Source of the DNA: Hormiphora californensis | Lineage: Eukaryota > Ctenophora > Tentaculata > Cydippida > Pleurobrachiidae | DNA length: 64,000 nucleotides | Reading direction: 5' to 3' | Assembly: GCA_020137815.1 (NCBI GenBank) | Contig: CM035352.1 | Span: forward strand, 3,417,131 to 3,481,130 | Shown here: positions 10,094-20,588 of the stretch, piece by piece | Layout: the number at the start of each line of letters is the position of its first letter | Position numbering within the stretch: position 1 is the stretch's first letter | Translations under genes and position numbers: made by a program | The notes under the pieces: generated by a model | Databases searched by the model: none | Told to the model about the DNA's origin: nothing | The model's input: only the letters and a program-made list of their open reading frames with translations

Positions 10094-13000
10094 TTACAAC
10101 TCAGCCATGGGTTCCCCATCACCCACTCCAAATGCACCAACGAAGAGATGTGTTTTCAGGCGGGCTTTGAAGGTTTCGACCTTGTGGATTGACCTAAGCT
10201 CAAGGGGTAGTCCATTCCAAACATTAGGTAGAAATACCGATAGTCTCCTGCGTCTCAACTTAGAGTTGGCGTTGATACTGGTCATCTTCGGGTGTTTCAA
10301 TCTGTACGGATCAGTAACATTAGTCATCCTTGTTGTCCTGGAGAGACCCCAACTGTCATCAAGTGGCACCATTTCCTGGAGGTAACGGGGTGCTGTTCCA
10401 TAGACTATCTTGTAGGCGATTAGACAGGCTTTGAAGTCCAGCCTGTAGGAGATCGGTAAAATATGACACTTCCTGAAGTATTCCATGTAATCCTCTTGGT
10501 GCCCATGGATGTTGAATATGAAGCGAACACAGGCGTTAAGGAGTTTCTGGAGCCCACTGAGAACTCGGCCAGGAAGTCCATAATACAGAATGTTACTGTA
10601 GTCAATCCTCGAAATGATCAATTGTTTGACCAACATTATCTTTGTTGTGACATCAAAACATTTGTGTAGTTGCCATAGGTTCCGTAATACCAGTCCACAC
10701 TGTTTCCTCACATTATTAACCTGACGTTCGAGATTTAGATTGTGATCCAAGAGAATTCCCAGGGTTTTACCATCCGTTCCACTGCATTCACTAGGGAAAA
10801 TTTCCGTTCCCCCAAAGCTGATGACTGGATCAAAAGAGACTTTACTTAACGAACTGCGCTTTCCAAGCAGGATGAATTCTGTCTTAGCCTCGTTGCATTT
10901 TAACCACTGTCCTACCATCCACCTCTTTACCCTCGCCAAACACTCCTCAATATCCACCTTTGCCTCAGACCAGCCAGTAGAATCCGTAGGGACCAGACTC
11001 ACATAGAGCTGGGAGTCATCCGCATATAGCTTTATCCGAAGACCATAAGGTTCCACAATATCTTGCACAGCTTCAATATAAAGTAGAAACAAAATTGGAC
11101 CAAGAAGGGACCCCTGGGGTACTCCACATAGTAAGGCCAGGGTATCCGAGAGACAATCACCGACTGAGACTCTGAATGATCTAGAACTCAGGTAGCTCTT
11201 AAACCATTGAAGAGGATCACCATCCACTCCAAACCGATTCTGCAACACCTCCAACAACTTTCCGTGATCCACTGTGTCAAACGCAGCGCTCATGTCCAAA
11301 CAAATAAGAGCTACTACATTTCCTTTATCCATCTCGCCTAGTACATCATCAAACATGCTGGCTAACAGAGTTTCGCAACTGTGCCCAACACGGTAACCGG
11401 ATTGATGCTTGCCCAAAAGAGAATTGCTATCCAGGTAGTCATTCAGCTGTGTGAGAACTACCTTCTCAAGAAGCTTAGAAAGAAATGGGATGTTTGAAAC
11501 AGGCCGATAGTTACTGAGAGCTTCCCGATCTCCATAGATATTCTTAATAGTAGGAAACACGATCGCCTTCTGGAGAGATTCTGCTACTGTCGACTGCTGG
11601 AGAGAGTGGTTGACTATCGATGTCAATACAGGAGCAAGGTCCCGTATACACTCCTTCACTACCCAAGTGGGCAAGGGGTCAAGGTCACAATGTTTACTTG
11701 ACATAGACTTCACAATTGAAACAAGTTCCTCCTCAGATACCTCTCTGAATTCCTTCCACGTTGCATGACAATTTCTTCCAGGTTCCTCAAAGTCACCAGC
11801 TTGTTGCTGTTCTTCGTTAACTTGATTCCGAATTTTAGTCACTTTAGAACTAAAAAACTGTGAGAAATCATCCGCCAAGCTCTTAGTGCTAGTTGTTTCA
11901 GGGAGAATAGTTTCAGCCTTTCCCAGGAGTTTCTGGAGCTTATTTTGTAGTTTCTTCGGATCTCCTTTGACTGCATCCAAGTCCTCTTTGATGAAAAGTG
12001 ATCTCTTTTCTTTATCCATATTTCCATACAGTTTCTTCAGATCGTTAAATCTCCGCTTTGCATCCTCAGTCCCATGTTTTCGCCAATACCGTTCTGCAGT
12101 CCTCCTCTCACGAAGCAATCCTCTAAGTTCCTCATCCCTCCACGGCTTAAACTTTTTCCCCGTCCTCACCCGCTTCCTCGGTACTCGCTTTTCCACTATC
12201 CCTTCCAGCCAACGATAGAAGTTCACAACACCCTCCTCTGGATCCCTCCCTTCCTCAAAATCTGCTTTCCTCAAGTCCTCTTTAAATCCCTCCAAATCCA
12301 TTGACTTGTAGTCCACATATTCTCGAAACACTGATTTCTTCAGACGGGAGTTAGACAGGTCAGGTCTCACTTGAATCCCAAACCGCACCAGGAAGTGATC
12401 TGAAGTAGTACCATTTGGAAAGATGGATATGTCATCCAGAGCAGTTTCTCTCGTAGTTATCACCAGATCCAAGGTTCCTCCATGCCTATGAGTAGGCAAC
12501 AGTGGTACCCTTTGTTGAAGGTCAAACGAATCCAGGAGCTCCAACAGTTTCCTTGAATAGAAGTTGTTATCATCTTGCACCTGGAAATTCAGGTCTCCAG
12601 CAATAATCGGAGTACCTTGCTTCATAACAAGCTCAGAAAGGTAGTCACCAAACTCTGATAGGAAAGTAGCCTCCGTAAGTCTTGACTTCGGTGTGTATGG
12701 GGGGCGGTAAATGTTACAGAGTCTCTTCGGTTGGTCCCTGTCACTGATGAGAACTTCTTGAACTTGAAATGACTTATACTTGGTCTTTACCGGACACTGC
12801 CGAAGAACTATACCATCTCGAAAAAGAATTCCGATCCCGCCACCTCCTCTGTCTCCTCTGGGGCATGAGAAAATATCCCATCCATTATCCCTGATTTCCT
12901 GGAGTTTCCCTGTGTCAGTGGACTTTAAAAATGTTTCCTGTATGAGACAGATATCACAATCCGCGTCTTCCAGATGTGAAATAACACCTCCAGTTTTGTT

Positions 13001-13132
13001 GACTAGAGAGCGGACATTTAATGTCCCAATCTTCCAAGTCTTTTCCTGTGTAGTTCCTCCTTTGTCCTCGTCCAGTACAGGTTTTTTTCCTCTTTGCTTA
13101 CACCTGAAGTCCTCTCCATAAGCCGTGCACGT
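10094..13132 (-). CDS. LINE ORF2: AP endonuclease + reverse transcriptase
   Basis: Open from just after an in-frame TGA (13133-13135) to the stop at 10094, about 1,012 codons; the first ATG is only at 12625. Sequence before that ATG is conserved endonuclease: TWKIGTLNVRSLVNK, then CLIQETF, with GDLNFQ and SDHFLV after it. The real product must therefore begin upstream of any AUG in this frame. The reverse transcriptase core has NYRPVSN, FDTVDH, GVPQGSLLGP and LYADDSQLY (the YADD catalytic box), followed by the usual C-terminal region. The family makes an endonuclease-nicked, target-primed cDNA. The frame is -1 relative to ORF1. Confidence 0.92.
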   Translation of the reverse strand, partial: TCTAYGEDFRCKQRGKKPVLDEDKGGTTQEKTWKIGTLNVRSLVNKTGGVISHLEDADCDICLIQETFLKSTDTGKLQEIRDNGWDIFSCPRGDRGGGGIGILFRDGIVLRQCPVKTKYKSFQVQEVLISDRDQPKRLCNIYRPPYTPKSRLTEATFLSEFGDYLSELVMKQGTPIIAGDLNFQVQDDNNFYSRKLLELLDSFDLQQRVPLLPTHRHGGTLDLVITTRETALDDISIFPNGTTSDHFLVRFGIQVRPDLSNSRLKKSVFREYVDYKSMDLEGFKEDLRKADFEEGRDPEEGVVNFYRWLEGIVEKRVPRKRVRTGKKFKPWRDEELRGLLRERRTAERYWRKHGTEDAKRRFNDLKKLYGNMDKEKRSLFIKEDLDAVKGDPKKLQNKLQKLLGKAETILPETTSTKSLADDFSQFFSSKVTKIRNQVNEEQQQAGDFEEPGRNCHATWKEFREVSEEELVSIVKSMSSKHCDLDPLPTWVVKECIRDLAPVLTSIVNHSLQQSTVAESLQKAIVFPTIKNIYGDREALSNYRPVSNIPFLSKLLEKVVLTQLNDYLDSNSLLGKHQSGYRVGHSCETLLASMFDDVLGEMDKGNVVALICLDMSAAFDTVDHGKLLEVLQNRFGVDGDPLQWFKSYLSSRSFRVSVGDCLSDTLALLCGVPQGSLLGPILFLLYIEAVQDIVEPYGLRIKLYADDSQLYVSLVPTDSTGWSEAKVDIEECLARVKRWMVGQWLKCNEAKTEFILLGKRSSLSKVSFDPVISFGGTEIFPSECSGTDGKTLGILLDHNLNLERQVNNVRKQCGLVLRNLWQLHKCFDVTTKIMLVKQLIISRIDYSNILYYGLPGRVLSGLQKLLNACVRFIFNIHGHQEDYMEYFRKCHILPISYRLDFKACLIAYKIVYGTAPRYLQEMVPLDDSWGLSRTTRMTNVTDPYRLKHPKMTSINANSKLRRRRLSVFLPNVWNGLPLELRSIHKVETFKARLKTHLFVGAFGVGDGEPMAEL

Positions 13133-14259
13133 TCATTGATGTACGAGGGACACCACATACTAGAAGCTGTATGGGTCCTCGCATACTTCTTATCCTCTCT
13201 TGATCCTCCAGCCGCACAGTTTACACACTTCATCTTACCAGTTTCGTTGTTCTTCTTTGCTCTACACTCCTTTGTCTGGTGTGTTCCAGCACAAAAGCAG
13301 CATACAGGATTTTCCTTCTGTGGACAGTAGATCGAGTCTGCTATATGTCCGTATCCTTGACAGTGATAGCACTGAATCACATGATACCTGTTCTTGACAA
13401 AATGTTGTCGAAGACCTAAGTTGAGTTTATCACCGTTGTTAGACAAAAGCCTCCGGATCTCTGGAGCCATCTGGATCACTGCATACCTGTCTCTTTCACT
13501 CACAAACACCACTTTCAACTTCTTATCCTCATGATAAAGCTTTCTGATATCCTCATTTTTGTCCAAAATCGCTGCCAGGATAGTCCCCTTTTCCAGTAGA
13601 TCAGGGTTCAAATCATTAATCGTTACTTTCGGTTCAAGCTTCTTGGCCTCCTCTGAGAAGAATGACATCGAACAGTCCTGTGCAAGAGGAGTCAAAACTT
13701 TCTCCGCTTCCTTCATCTGGTCCTCATTAGGGAAATACAGCCGGGTATGGTCACTGTTCACTCTGGATCTCACCACCGGTATCGTCTTCAACGCAGTTTC
13801 CACTTTGGGTTTGACCTCATCAGTCCACTTCTTAGCACAGAATCCTGACCCTCCTTCCTCATTGATGCCAGTTGTAATATTCACGTAGTGTTTCATCGTA
13901 GGTGTAACCGGTTCCTCTGGATCACCACCAACAATATCACTTTTCCCATTCTCCATAGGTTTGACCAAAGCAGAGATAGTCGAAACCAGATCTTTGTGCA
14001 GCTTTGCAAACGACTCTTTCAGATCAGTTTGGTCTCCAGGAACAGAAAACGGTGCCGACGCCGGAAGCATACTGTAGCAGGCTTTGAGAAGATGCCACAA
14101 CTGAGGTTTATGGACAGACGACGGACAAACAGTGTCACCCCTCTCAAGGCACACTAACAAATCACTACCCTTATAATCATTGCTAAATACTTCTCCTGAT
14201 AACACGTCTTCAAAATCACTCTTAGTGATACATATGTCATAATTACTCGTAACGGTCAT
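13018..14259 (-). CDS. LINE ORF1: nucleic-acid-binding, zinc-knuckle protein
   Basis: 413 codons starting MTVTSNYDICITKSDF. A central RNA-binding-like region is followed by tandem cysteine/histidine knuckles: CYHCQGYGHIADSIYC, then CCFCAGTHQTKEC, then CVNC. This is the layout of a gag-like LINE ORF1 chaperone that coats the element RNA. The end overlaps ORF2 by about 115 bases. Near its end ORF1 reads GAA AAA AAC CTG, an in-phase slippery heptamer (13081-13087). Confidence 0.85.
   Translation of the reverse strand: MTVTSNYDICITKSDFEDVLSGEVFSNDYKGSDLLVCLERGDTVCPSSVHKPQLWHLLKACYSMLPASAPFSVPGDQTDLKESFAKLHKDLVSTISALVKPMENGKSDIVGGDPEEPVTPTMKHYVNITTGINEEGGSGFCAKKWTDEVKPKVETALKTIPVVRSRVNSDHTRLYFPNEDQMKEAEKVLTPLAQDCSMSFFSEEAKKLEPKVTINDLNPDLLEKGTILAAILDKNEDIRKLYHEDKKLKVVFVSERDRYAVIQMAPEIRRLLSNNGDKLNLGLRQHFVKNRYHVIQCYHCQGYGHIADSIYCPQKENPVCCFCAGTHQTKECRAKKNNETGKMKCVNCAAGGSREDKKYARTHTASSMWCPSYINERARLMERTSGVSKEEKNLYWTRTKEELHRKRLGRLGH
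13081..13087 (-). promoter_or_regulatory. Candidate -1 ribosomal frameshift heptamer A_AAA_AAC
   Basis: In the ORF1 frame the minus strand reads GAA-AAA-AAC-CTG, so the heptamer is in the X_XXY_YYZ phase required for -1 slippage. After slippage, decoding continues CCT-GTA-CTG, which is the ORF2 frame. ORF2 has no AUG before its endonuclease motifs. A weak CCTGT/ACAGG stem overlaps the site; no strong pseudoknot was found by eye. Confidence 0.55.
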
Positions 14260-14475
14260 CCTAAAACACCCGTTGCACGCCGGCCAACAACAAACTCTTC
14301 ACAGATATCACTCGTAAGTTAAGTTAAAGTAGGCCTAACAGAGATCTAAAAGATTAGAGAATAGATGCTAACACAGTTATCGGAACGATTGACGGCAAAC
14401 TCAAATTAATTTGTTTAAAGTAGTGTTGAAAAGTTTGAATTATTATAATTTTTCTAACAAAAACTTTCTCTAGCA

Positions 14476-14844
14476 ATGTTTGTCCCACGATTATTGCTCC
14501 TGTTGGTATGCTTGATAACATTAGTGGGCTCAGAGCGGGTAATTGAAACTGTCTGGCCCACAACCCCAGGAACGACCCAAGCAGTCGCCACTGAAGCTAA
14601 GGAGACTACACCTCCCGCCAACACGCCCACAGCGGGACAACGCGGGTTCAGTGATGATACTAATCAGGGGGGAAGTTCGGAGCGGGATGATAGCCTTTAT
14701 AGCAATGGTGGTGGTGATCAAGAGGAGGCTGACAGAGAGGAAAGTAAATCGGCTGGGAAAAATGGGGCTAGCATGAGCAGTTTGTGGTCAGGATTTACAG
14801 TGATTACCATGCTAGTGATGGCAAAAGTACTGGCATATAAGTAG
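14476..14844 (+). CDS. Small secreted or surface-anchored Thr/Ser-rich protein
   Basis: Single-exon 122-residue frame. Residues 1-19 (MFVPRLLLLLVCLITLVGS) are a strong signal peptide. A low-complexity region rich in Thr, Pro, Gly, Glu and Asp follows, with no cysteines. The C-terminus ends in a hydrophobic helix (LWSGFTVITMLVMAKVLAY). That fits a type I membrane or GPI-anchored mucin-like stalk protein. The family is not recognised. It lies just upstream of the LINE 5' end on the opposite strand. Confidence 0.55.
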   Translation: MFVPRLLLLLVCLITLVGSERVIETVWPTTPGTTQAVATEAKETTPPANTPTAGQRGFSDDTNQGGSSERDDSLYSNGGGDQEEADREESKSAGKNGASMSSLWSGFTVITMLVMAKVLAYK

Positions 14845-15059
14845 GAACATACACAGAAACTATAGACAACGCAAAAAAGTTTGGAGTTTTAAATAGGAAA
14901 CAAGATGACAGGTCTTGTAATTAATATATTACGAAGTTGTATGGATTTGCTCAGTAAATTATATGAAATGACGAATATTAAAGACTATCAACGTATGAAT
15001 CATTATACGCGTAATGGTTAAATTATAATTGAGTTTTCAACAGACTGAAATAACTGGAC

Positions 15060-15242
15060 ATGATGTGTAAATATAGGCGAGTTGTGTTATTATTCTTACT
15101 ATTTTTGATTTTTGTCGCTAACCAATACTCCAATAATTTTCAAAGCAAATACAACATTGAGGGGAGGGGCAAGAAAATATTACAGTTACGGTTCGGAGGG
15201 AGTATTGCAGTACTGAATAACACAAACTGCAACGACAAATGA
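15060..15242 (+). CDS. Hypothetical 60-residue protein with N-terminal hydrophobic segment
   Basis: Starts MMCKYRRVVLLFLLFLIFVA, a basic-hydrophobic start typical of a signal anchor, followed by a short polar tail with one NNTNC. Too short to assign. It may be a fragment or chance. Confidence 0.25.
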   Translation: MMCKYRRVVLLFLLFLIFVANQYSNNFQSKYNIEGRGKKILQLRFGGSIAVLNNTNCNDK

Positions 15243-16438
15243 CTTGAATAATCATGAATCGCTCGGTGCTAGTCGTGTGATCTGCATCTACTCACAGTCT
15301 GAAACAAAATACACATAGTCTAGATGAGCCTGTATCATGCATATATTTATAGCAGTCTATAGATGCATTATGAAATCAATATTTAGACAATGTTTGCATC
15401 TACTCCACCCAAATGATCTCTATCATAATTTGGTAATTTCGCCTCATCAAAGTGGTCATTGGTTCAGCCCTATGCTGGTCATTGGTTCAGCCCTGCTATG
15501 GGTGTGCCAGTCTATTGAAAGTAAGTGTGTTACTTTTGCCTTTTTCGACCCTCCCTCCCCAGAAAACAATGTTACTTTGAAAGTAAACAGAGCTTCAGTT
15601 TAGCTAGATACATGCCCCAGATACATGCACTAATTCAGATCGACAGGAAATGACAACCAAGTTAAGATATAATAACTGTTGCAAATTAGAGATTAGCGCC
15701 TCACGATATCAATAGTATGCATCCCAGACAGGGAACCGGAAATGGATATATAGGCACGAGATATAGAGACAGTTGGGGAGACATGTGGAGTGATCTAGAG
15801 ATGAGGAGAGGTCAGATAAGAAACGTAATGGTGTAGAGGTGTATATAGGTTCGAGATATAATTGGACTTGAGCCAAACGATGATTCATAACTTTGGATCA
15901 TACGACTATATGGCTACTACAAGACAGAGTCACTCTAAATTGTTCTTAGCGGGTTAATAAGTACTTAAAATATTAGAACTTAGCATCACAGTTAGGTGAC
16001 AATCGACATATACAATAATAAATGAGAAGAAAGAATAGGAGGAGACATAATAATGGGATAATATGGACGTGAAAATGGAGAAGAGACACAAAAGGAAGGA
16101 CCGATAAAACAAAAGAGCCTGCAAAGTTATTCAAAACGAAGTGCTCATTGATAGATGTTCTAATATATTTTTAGTAAACCTAGGAACATAATAGTAGTAG
16201 AAGAGTTAAAATAACAGCCAGCTTAGAACAGAATTGAAGGCGAGCGAGAGACGGAGAAAATAGAACATCACAATGAGTCCCCCTTCTCACTATCCTTCTC
16301 TCTCGATCTATGTCTCTCTCTCTCCCTATCACGAGCAACATCTCTCTTTATGATTGACATACCCATAAGGAGTATAATCGCTCACTGGATCACTTTCTTT
16401 ACCCCCTGGTAAGGTGTTCCACACAACATCTATACAAA

Positions 16439-16440
<2 letters not shown>

Positions 16441-16522
<82 letters not shown>
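16441..16522. repeat. (AG)n microsatellite
   Basis: Uninterrupted AG dinucleotides for about 80 bp. Confidence 0.97.
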
Positions 16523-16526
<4 letters not shown>

Positions 16527-16795
16527 GAAAGAGGGGGGCAAGATGTTCATTTCATCACGAGATGACCGATCATTATATATGGAGGGTCTGGGGTAGCAGA
16601 GACAAAAGCAGAGAGGGGCTGATGTACTCTAAGGGGACACAAAGAGAAGAATTTTATATTATATATTTTACCTCGACCAAAACGTGGAGTTTTTACGTCA
16701 GCCGACCCGAAACCGGATTAAATTTGGCCACCCGCTGGTCTCAGGGCCTCCAAATATGTCAAAATATGTCTGAATTGTCATTTGGGGTCATTTAG

Positions 16796-16871
16796 ACCTT
16801 TTAATTACATGTAATTACCCTTTAATTACATGTAATTACATTTTAATTACATGTAATTACTTCCAATTACA
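16796..16871. repeat. Tandem palindromic repeat TTAATTACATGTAATTA
   Basis: A roughly 20-bp unit, itself palindromic around ACATGT, repeated three to four times with decay at the right edge. Confidence 0.85.
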
Positions 16872-18305
16872 TCCCAATTACTTCAGCACCTCGAGAGCTT
16901 TCGAACGCACCCTAGAACACCTTTCTACTCCTTCTAATTGCCGAGTTCTGTATACCCCTTATTTTGACTGTTTTTCGCGTCCTACACCTTATGGGTTTGG
17001 GCAAACCCATCGCCACACCCCCTATACGTCGCGGGACCTCGAGACCTTTCCAACGAGCCATAGAACACCTCTCTACTACTTCAGGGGGCTTCAAAACTTT
17101 CACTCTAAAAATATCTATGGTTTTATGGTTATGGTTATGGTTATGGTTTTTTTTCATCTGGTATTAAGGGCCTGTCGGCTCGGCCCCGTTGTTTTAGTTT
17201 TAGGGGGGATGTTTTAGGGGGGATAGGTTGAGTTTGGGTTATATTCGGGTCGGGGGGCCTTGCCAGGCCCCGAATATTATATATAATATTATGCCAAACA
17301 GGAATTATGAAAGGCATCACGAGACTGAAATCGCACCAAATGTGTTCGAGATATATGTTGTTGTTCGGTGCTCTTAGTCATATGACGCGTACGAGTGATG
17401 AGATGACCAAATAAGGCGCTCTTATTTCCATATATGGGCATATGGGTTGCCTAAAATGGTCAAATTGGGAACACCTGGCACTCGCTGATCATGCCAAACA
17501 ATGGATGAAATAGCTGGCTCATCTCCATCATATATTTCACTTACAAAGAAAGAGAAAGTTAGGCACAAGATGAAAACGGGAATTGAGTATCATGAGAGGC
17601 AAGACAACCATATCCCCCCCCCCCCATATGGTCACGTTCCACAAACAGAACATATAAAAACAGAGTTCAGATTCTATCACTATGCACAAGATGATGACTT
17701 GAACATGCACCTGGTATAATACAGCGTGTTAGTTGTAGAGAGATCTATACCCATGCACTATGGAGAGTGGTAGTCGTAGTTCTAGATCCTGCGAGTGGCG
17801 TGATTGTATGCATTATTGATTAGGTCATCTGGTGTCATGTGATGAGAGAGAGAGAGAGAGAGAGGAGCGAGATATATCTCCCTTTTTATATATTCAGTTC
17901 TCTAGTCTATCAATTGCATTTACAGTGTTCTCATAGGCCAAACCATAGCCGTTATCCCCCCCCCATCATAGCCTAACGGACATATTGTCGCCATCTATCG
18001 TCTAAATATATCCGGATGATATACTGTTGTTGGGTACCACATCAAATGACGTGGGTTAACATTTTGTCGTACCCAAACCGGACTGGCTGAGTTTTGGTGC
18101 GGCCAATATTCAATACGATATGATCACAGCACGGTTGATTCAAACACTCCCTTATCAAAGGGGGTTGAGGGGGAGGGGGCACACTAGACCCACTATATTT
18201 TTATTTAGTTGTTCACTAGTCAGTTTGGCAATGTATCACATGTTGTAGTATACATGGTGTATGTGGAAATAATATGTCGCTCCTACACAATAATTCACTA
18301 CTCAC

Positions 18306-19330
18306 CGATACAATTTCAAGGGCTTGAGAAATTCTCCCAGCGTCTAACAGGAAGGCTCCCCTATGATAGTAATCCAAGGTCTTATCATCTGAAACAATAT
18401 TATACAGGAACCGACCGAAACAAGTAAACAACCAATCAGAACTCGTTATTTAGGTCACGTGACTGGTTATCAGCCAATCAGGGACCAGTATTTCCTGATT
18501 CGCTCGGTTCCTGGTCTGAACAGATGAAAGGTACAGAACACAGATCAAACTTGATGTGGGACTGTCATTCCACAATCAAGTATATCCGAGGTACGTCAAG
18601 GCTGTTATTTAAATTTAGAGACATACCGCTACATTAGAAACTAACGAGACTGTCCAAATAATAATTCACCGGCATGTACCTGTTGAAATGAGTTGTAGAG
18701 CATTTCCGATGGCTCCACAGTTGAGCATGACTCTCACCCAGGCACGAGAGAACCCAGCATGGGAAGAGAGATTCTCCATCGTCTGTAAAACTGGAATAAA
18801 AAGTGATAATTTACCTGTCCACTACTTTTATTTCGATTTTCTACATTACAGGGCCGGGACACAACATGCACGCATCAATATAAATACATTTTACATTATC
18901 CTTAGGTTATCTAACTATTCCAACTTTGTCCATCCTAGTTTGGTTGGGCTAAACTTACAATCAATTTGGGCGTGATGAGAGACTGCCTGAAGTAACTGCC
19001 AAATTTTGTCCCTGTCACATTTCACTCCATCCAACAAGAGGTCCTCTAGAACACAACACAGGGAATCATCGTATGGCTGCAATCAGGGGTTGTCAAAATT
19101 GTGTCAGGTTCTGCTCGTAAAACTTGTCAAAAGTGTGTAAGGTGATCCTGAAACATGTCAAAAGTGTGTGCAAGTTTCAAGTTTCATTCCAGTCTTTTTA
19201 AATGCTACTAAGATTTGTACCTTCCCATTTTCCAGATCTTTAGAAAGAGCACAGCAGACAAATCGGAGGTTTTCAAGGATCTCGCAGGCCATGCCGCCCG
19301 ATGTTGGAAGACTAGTTCTCATCTGATGCC
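18306..19330 (-). CDS. RUN-domain protein (partial gene, four exons)
   Basis: Four exons join in phase: 19330-19221, 19043-18959, 18790-18680 and 18388-18306, each with GT donors and AG acceptors. The joined peptide has blocks typical of a RUN domain: DLLLDGVKCDRDKIWQLLQ, then FSRAWVRVMLNCGAIG (compare the 'GRAWlRlaLne' block), then LDYYHRGAFLLDAGRISQAL (the 'yY..~AlL' block). RUN domains bind small GTPases of the Rab/Rap type in vesicle traffic and autophagy (RUFY, RUBCN, PLEKHM, DENND5 families). Which family this is cannot be told. The first exon enters in phase 1, so more exons may lie upstream; downstream exons beyond 18306 were not identified. Confidence 0.7.
18405..18513 (-). mobile_element. 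109-bp MITE, copy 1 (hAT-like)
   Basis: Ends CAGGAACCGACCGAA...TTCGCTCGGTTCCTG. It is the reverse orientation of the copy at 24985-25093, with high identity throughout. It carries CCAAT-like and CACGTGAC motifs. It sits in the RUN gene intron about 16 bp upstream of an acceptor. No target duplication is visible at this copy. Confidence 0.8.
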
Positions 19331-19872
19331 CTACCGCGGTACCATGGCATACCTGTTACCTGTGTGTTTCAATCAATTTTTTAAGTTTATTACATTTAGA
19401 TGGTCATTTATCTCGGCTGTATAAAATAACCTGAACAATCTGTCTACACTAAAATACAAAAATACATTTAATGTCTGCTGGCTCTAACCACCAAAGTCCA
19501 AACTCCAAACCACTCAAAACCACTCAAAACCACTCAACCGTTTTGGCTAATTCAAAGATTATTGGATAGTTCATCTCAAGCCTTAACCATAGCCCTAGCC
19601 CCATCTCTTATCATAAACTAGTTTGCAAATTGCCCTACCTCTTAGAAACACTCAAAACACCCAGATTTTAAACATTTGGAAATTTAACGTTTTCTGACAT
19701 TTTTTTCGTGTCGCGAAATAAAAACTGCACGGTCCGTGCAGAGCCGCGCATTGGGGACGCGCAATTCAAAGCATTTGACGCGCATCCGAAATCCCGGCCC
19801 CGGATTTTTTTGAAATTTCGTGAAAGCAAAAGCGATTTTGTCCACGAAAGGTGCAGAAATTGTCTCCCTTAC

Positions 19873-19990
19873 CATGTCTGTTTGAGTTCCAAATACAAAT
19901 TTAGTTTCATCTATCTGCATTATATTTTTCTTAAAAAATGGGCGTCCGTGGTCTTCAGAGTTATATCCTAGCAAAATGCCCAGACAGCCT
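19873..19990 (-). CDS. Possible exon of unknown gene
   Basis: An open frame (LLGYNSEDHGRPFF... to ...GTQTDM) ends at a plausible GTAAGG donor (19872). It looks exon-like. It could be an upstream exon of the RUN gene, or chance; the next junction's phase (phase 1 required) does not match directly. Confidence 0.2.
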
Positions 19991-20092
19991 CATTCCAATA
20001 GATTTAACTGGTGCGTAAAATTCCCACAAACGTCGCCCGAATTCCCATTTTTGACAGCTAACATAACGTACTTTACTTTCAAGGTAATACAG

Positions 20093-20552
20093 GAACCTCG
20101 AAAAAGCGCCTAATAGTCATCGAAGGATGGAGTTGTCTTCGGTCTGTTTACGGTCCTCATATGGATTTTATCTGCGGTGGTCAATATCAGGAATTCAGGG
20201 CCTCAATCCGACGATTCGTCAACACTTTCCAACAAGTTGTGAGTAGTTAAATCTTTAAACATGTTTTTTAAATCTTAAATACGTTTTTAACAATCCTGTC
20301 TACAGGCAAACTGTGAGCTAGTAGTCTTCTTTGCCGGTGGAGTTTCACAAGAGGAAAGGGCGGAGTGGGCTCGACGAAAATCTCACAACAGAGACACCAT
20401 TGGTCTTGTAATGCAGAGTTTACGCCAAAAAGGTTACAGTCCAGACCGGAAACACTTTCTTCCAAATGAAACCCATGTGCAAGTATTCCGTCAGGTAATG
20501 TATAAACACGGATGCACATGCACGAATGCACATACAGTGTTGTACACACATG

Positions 20553-20588
<36 letters not shown>

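Larger units (their letters stand above)
9736..14259 (-). mobile_element. CR1/L2-like non-LTR retrotransposon (LINE), nearly complete
   Basis: Read on the minus strand the order is ORF1 (14259-13018), ORF2 (13132-10094), a 3' UTR of about 320 bases and a short (ATT)n tail at 9740-9769. A microsatellite-like tail rather than poly(A) is usual for the CR1/L2 group. Both frames are uninterrupted, so the copy looks young and perhaps active. The 5' end is not sharply defined; it may extend a little beyond 14259 toward 14340. No clear target-site duplication was found. Confidence 0.85.
15243..18305. other. Non-coding interval with simple repeats
   Basis: No convincing exons. It holds an AG tract (16441-16522), an ATTACATGTAAT palindrome repeat (16796-16871), a short (GGTTAT)n run near 17120-17150, G-rich hairpin-forming sequence at 17160-17280 (GGGGCCT..AGGCCCC) and a short GA run at about 17840. 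Confidence 0.5.

Noticed and set aside
17100-17155. Telomeric repeat
   Set aside because: Only a few GGTTAT units, not TTAGGG, and embedded in ordinary sequence.
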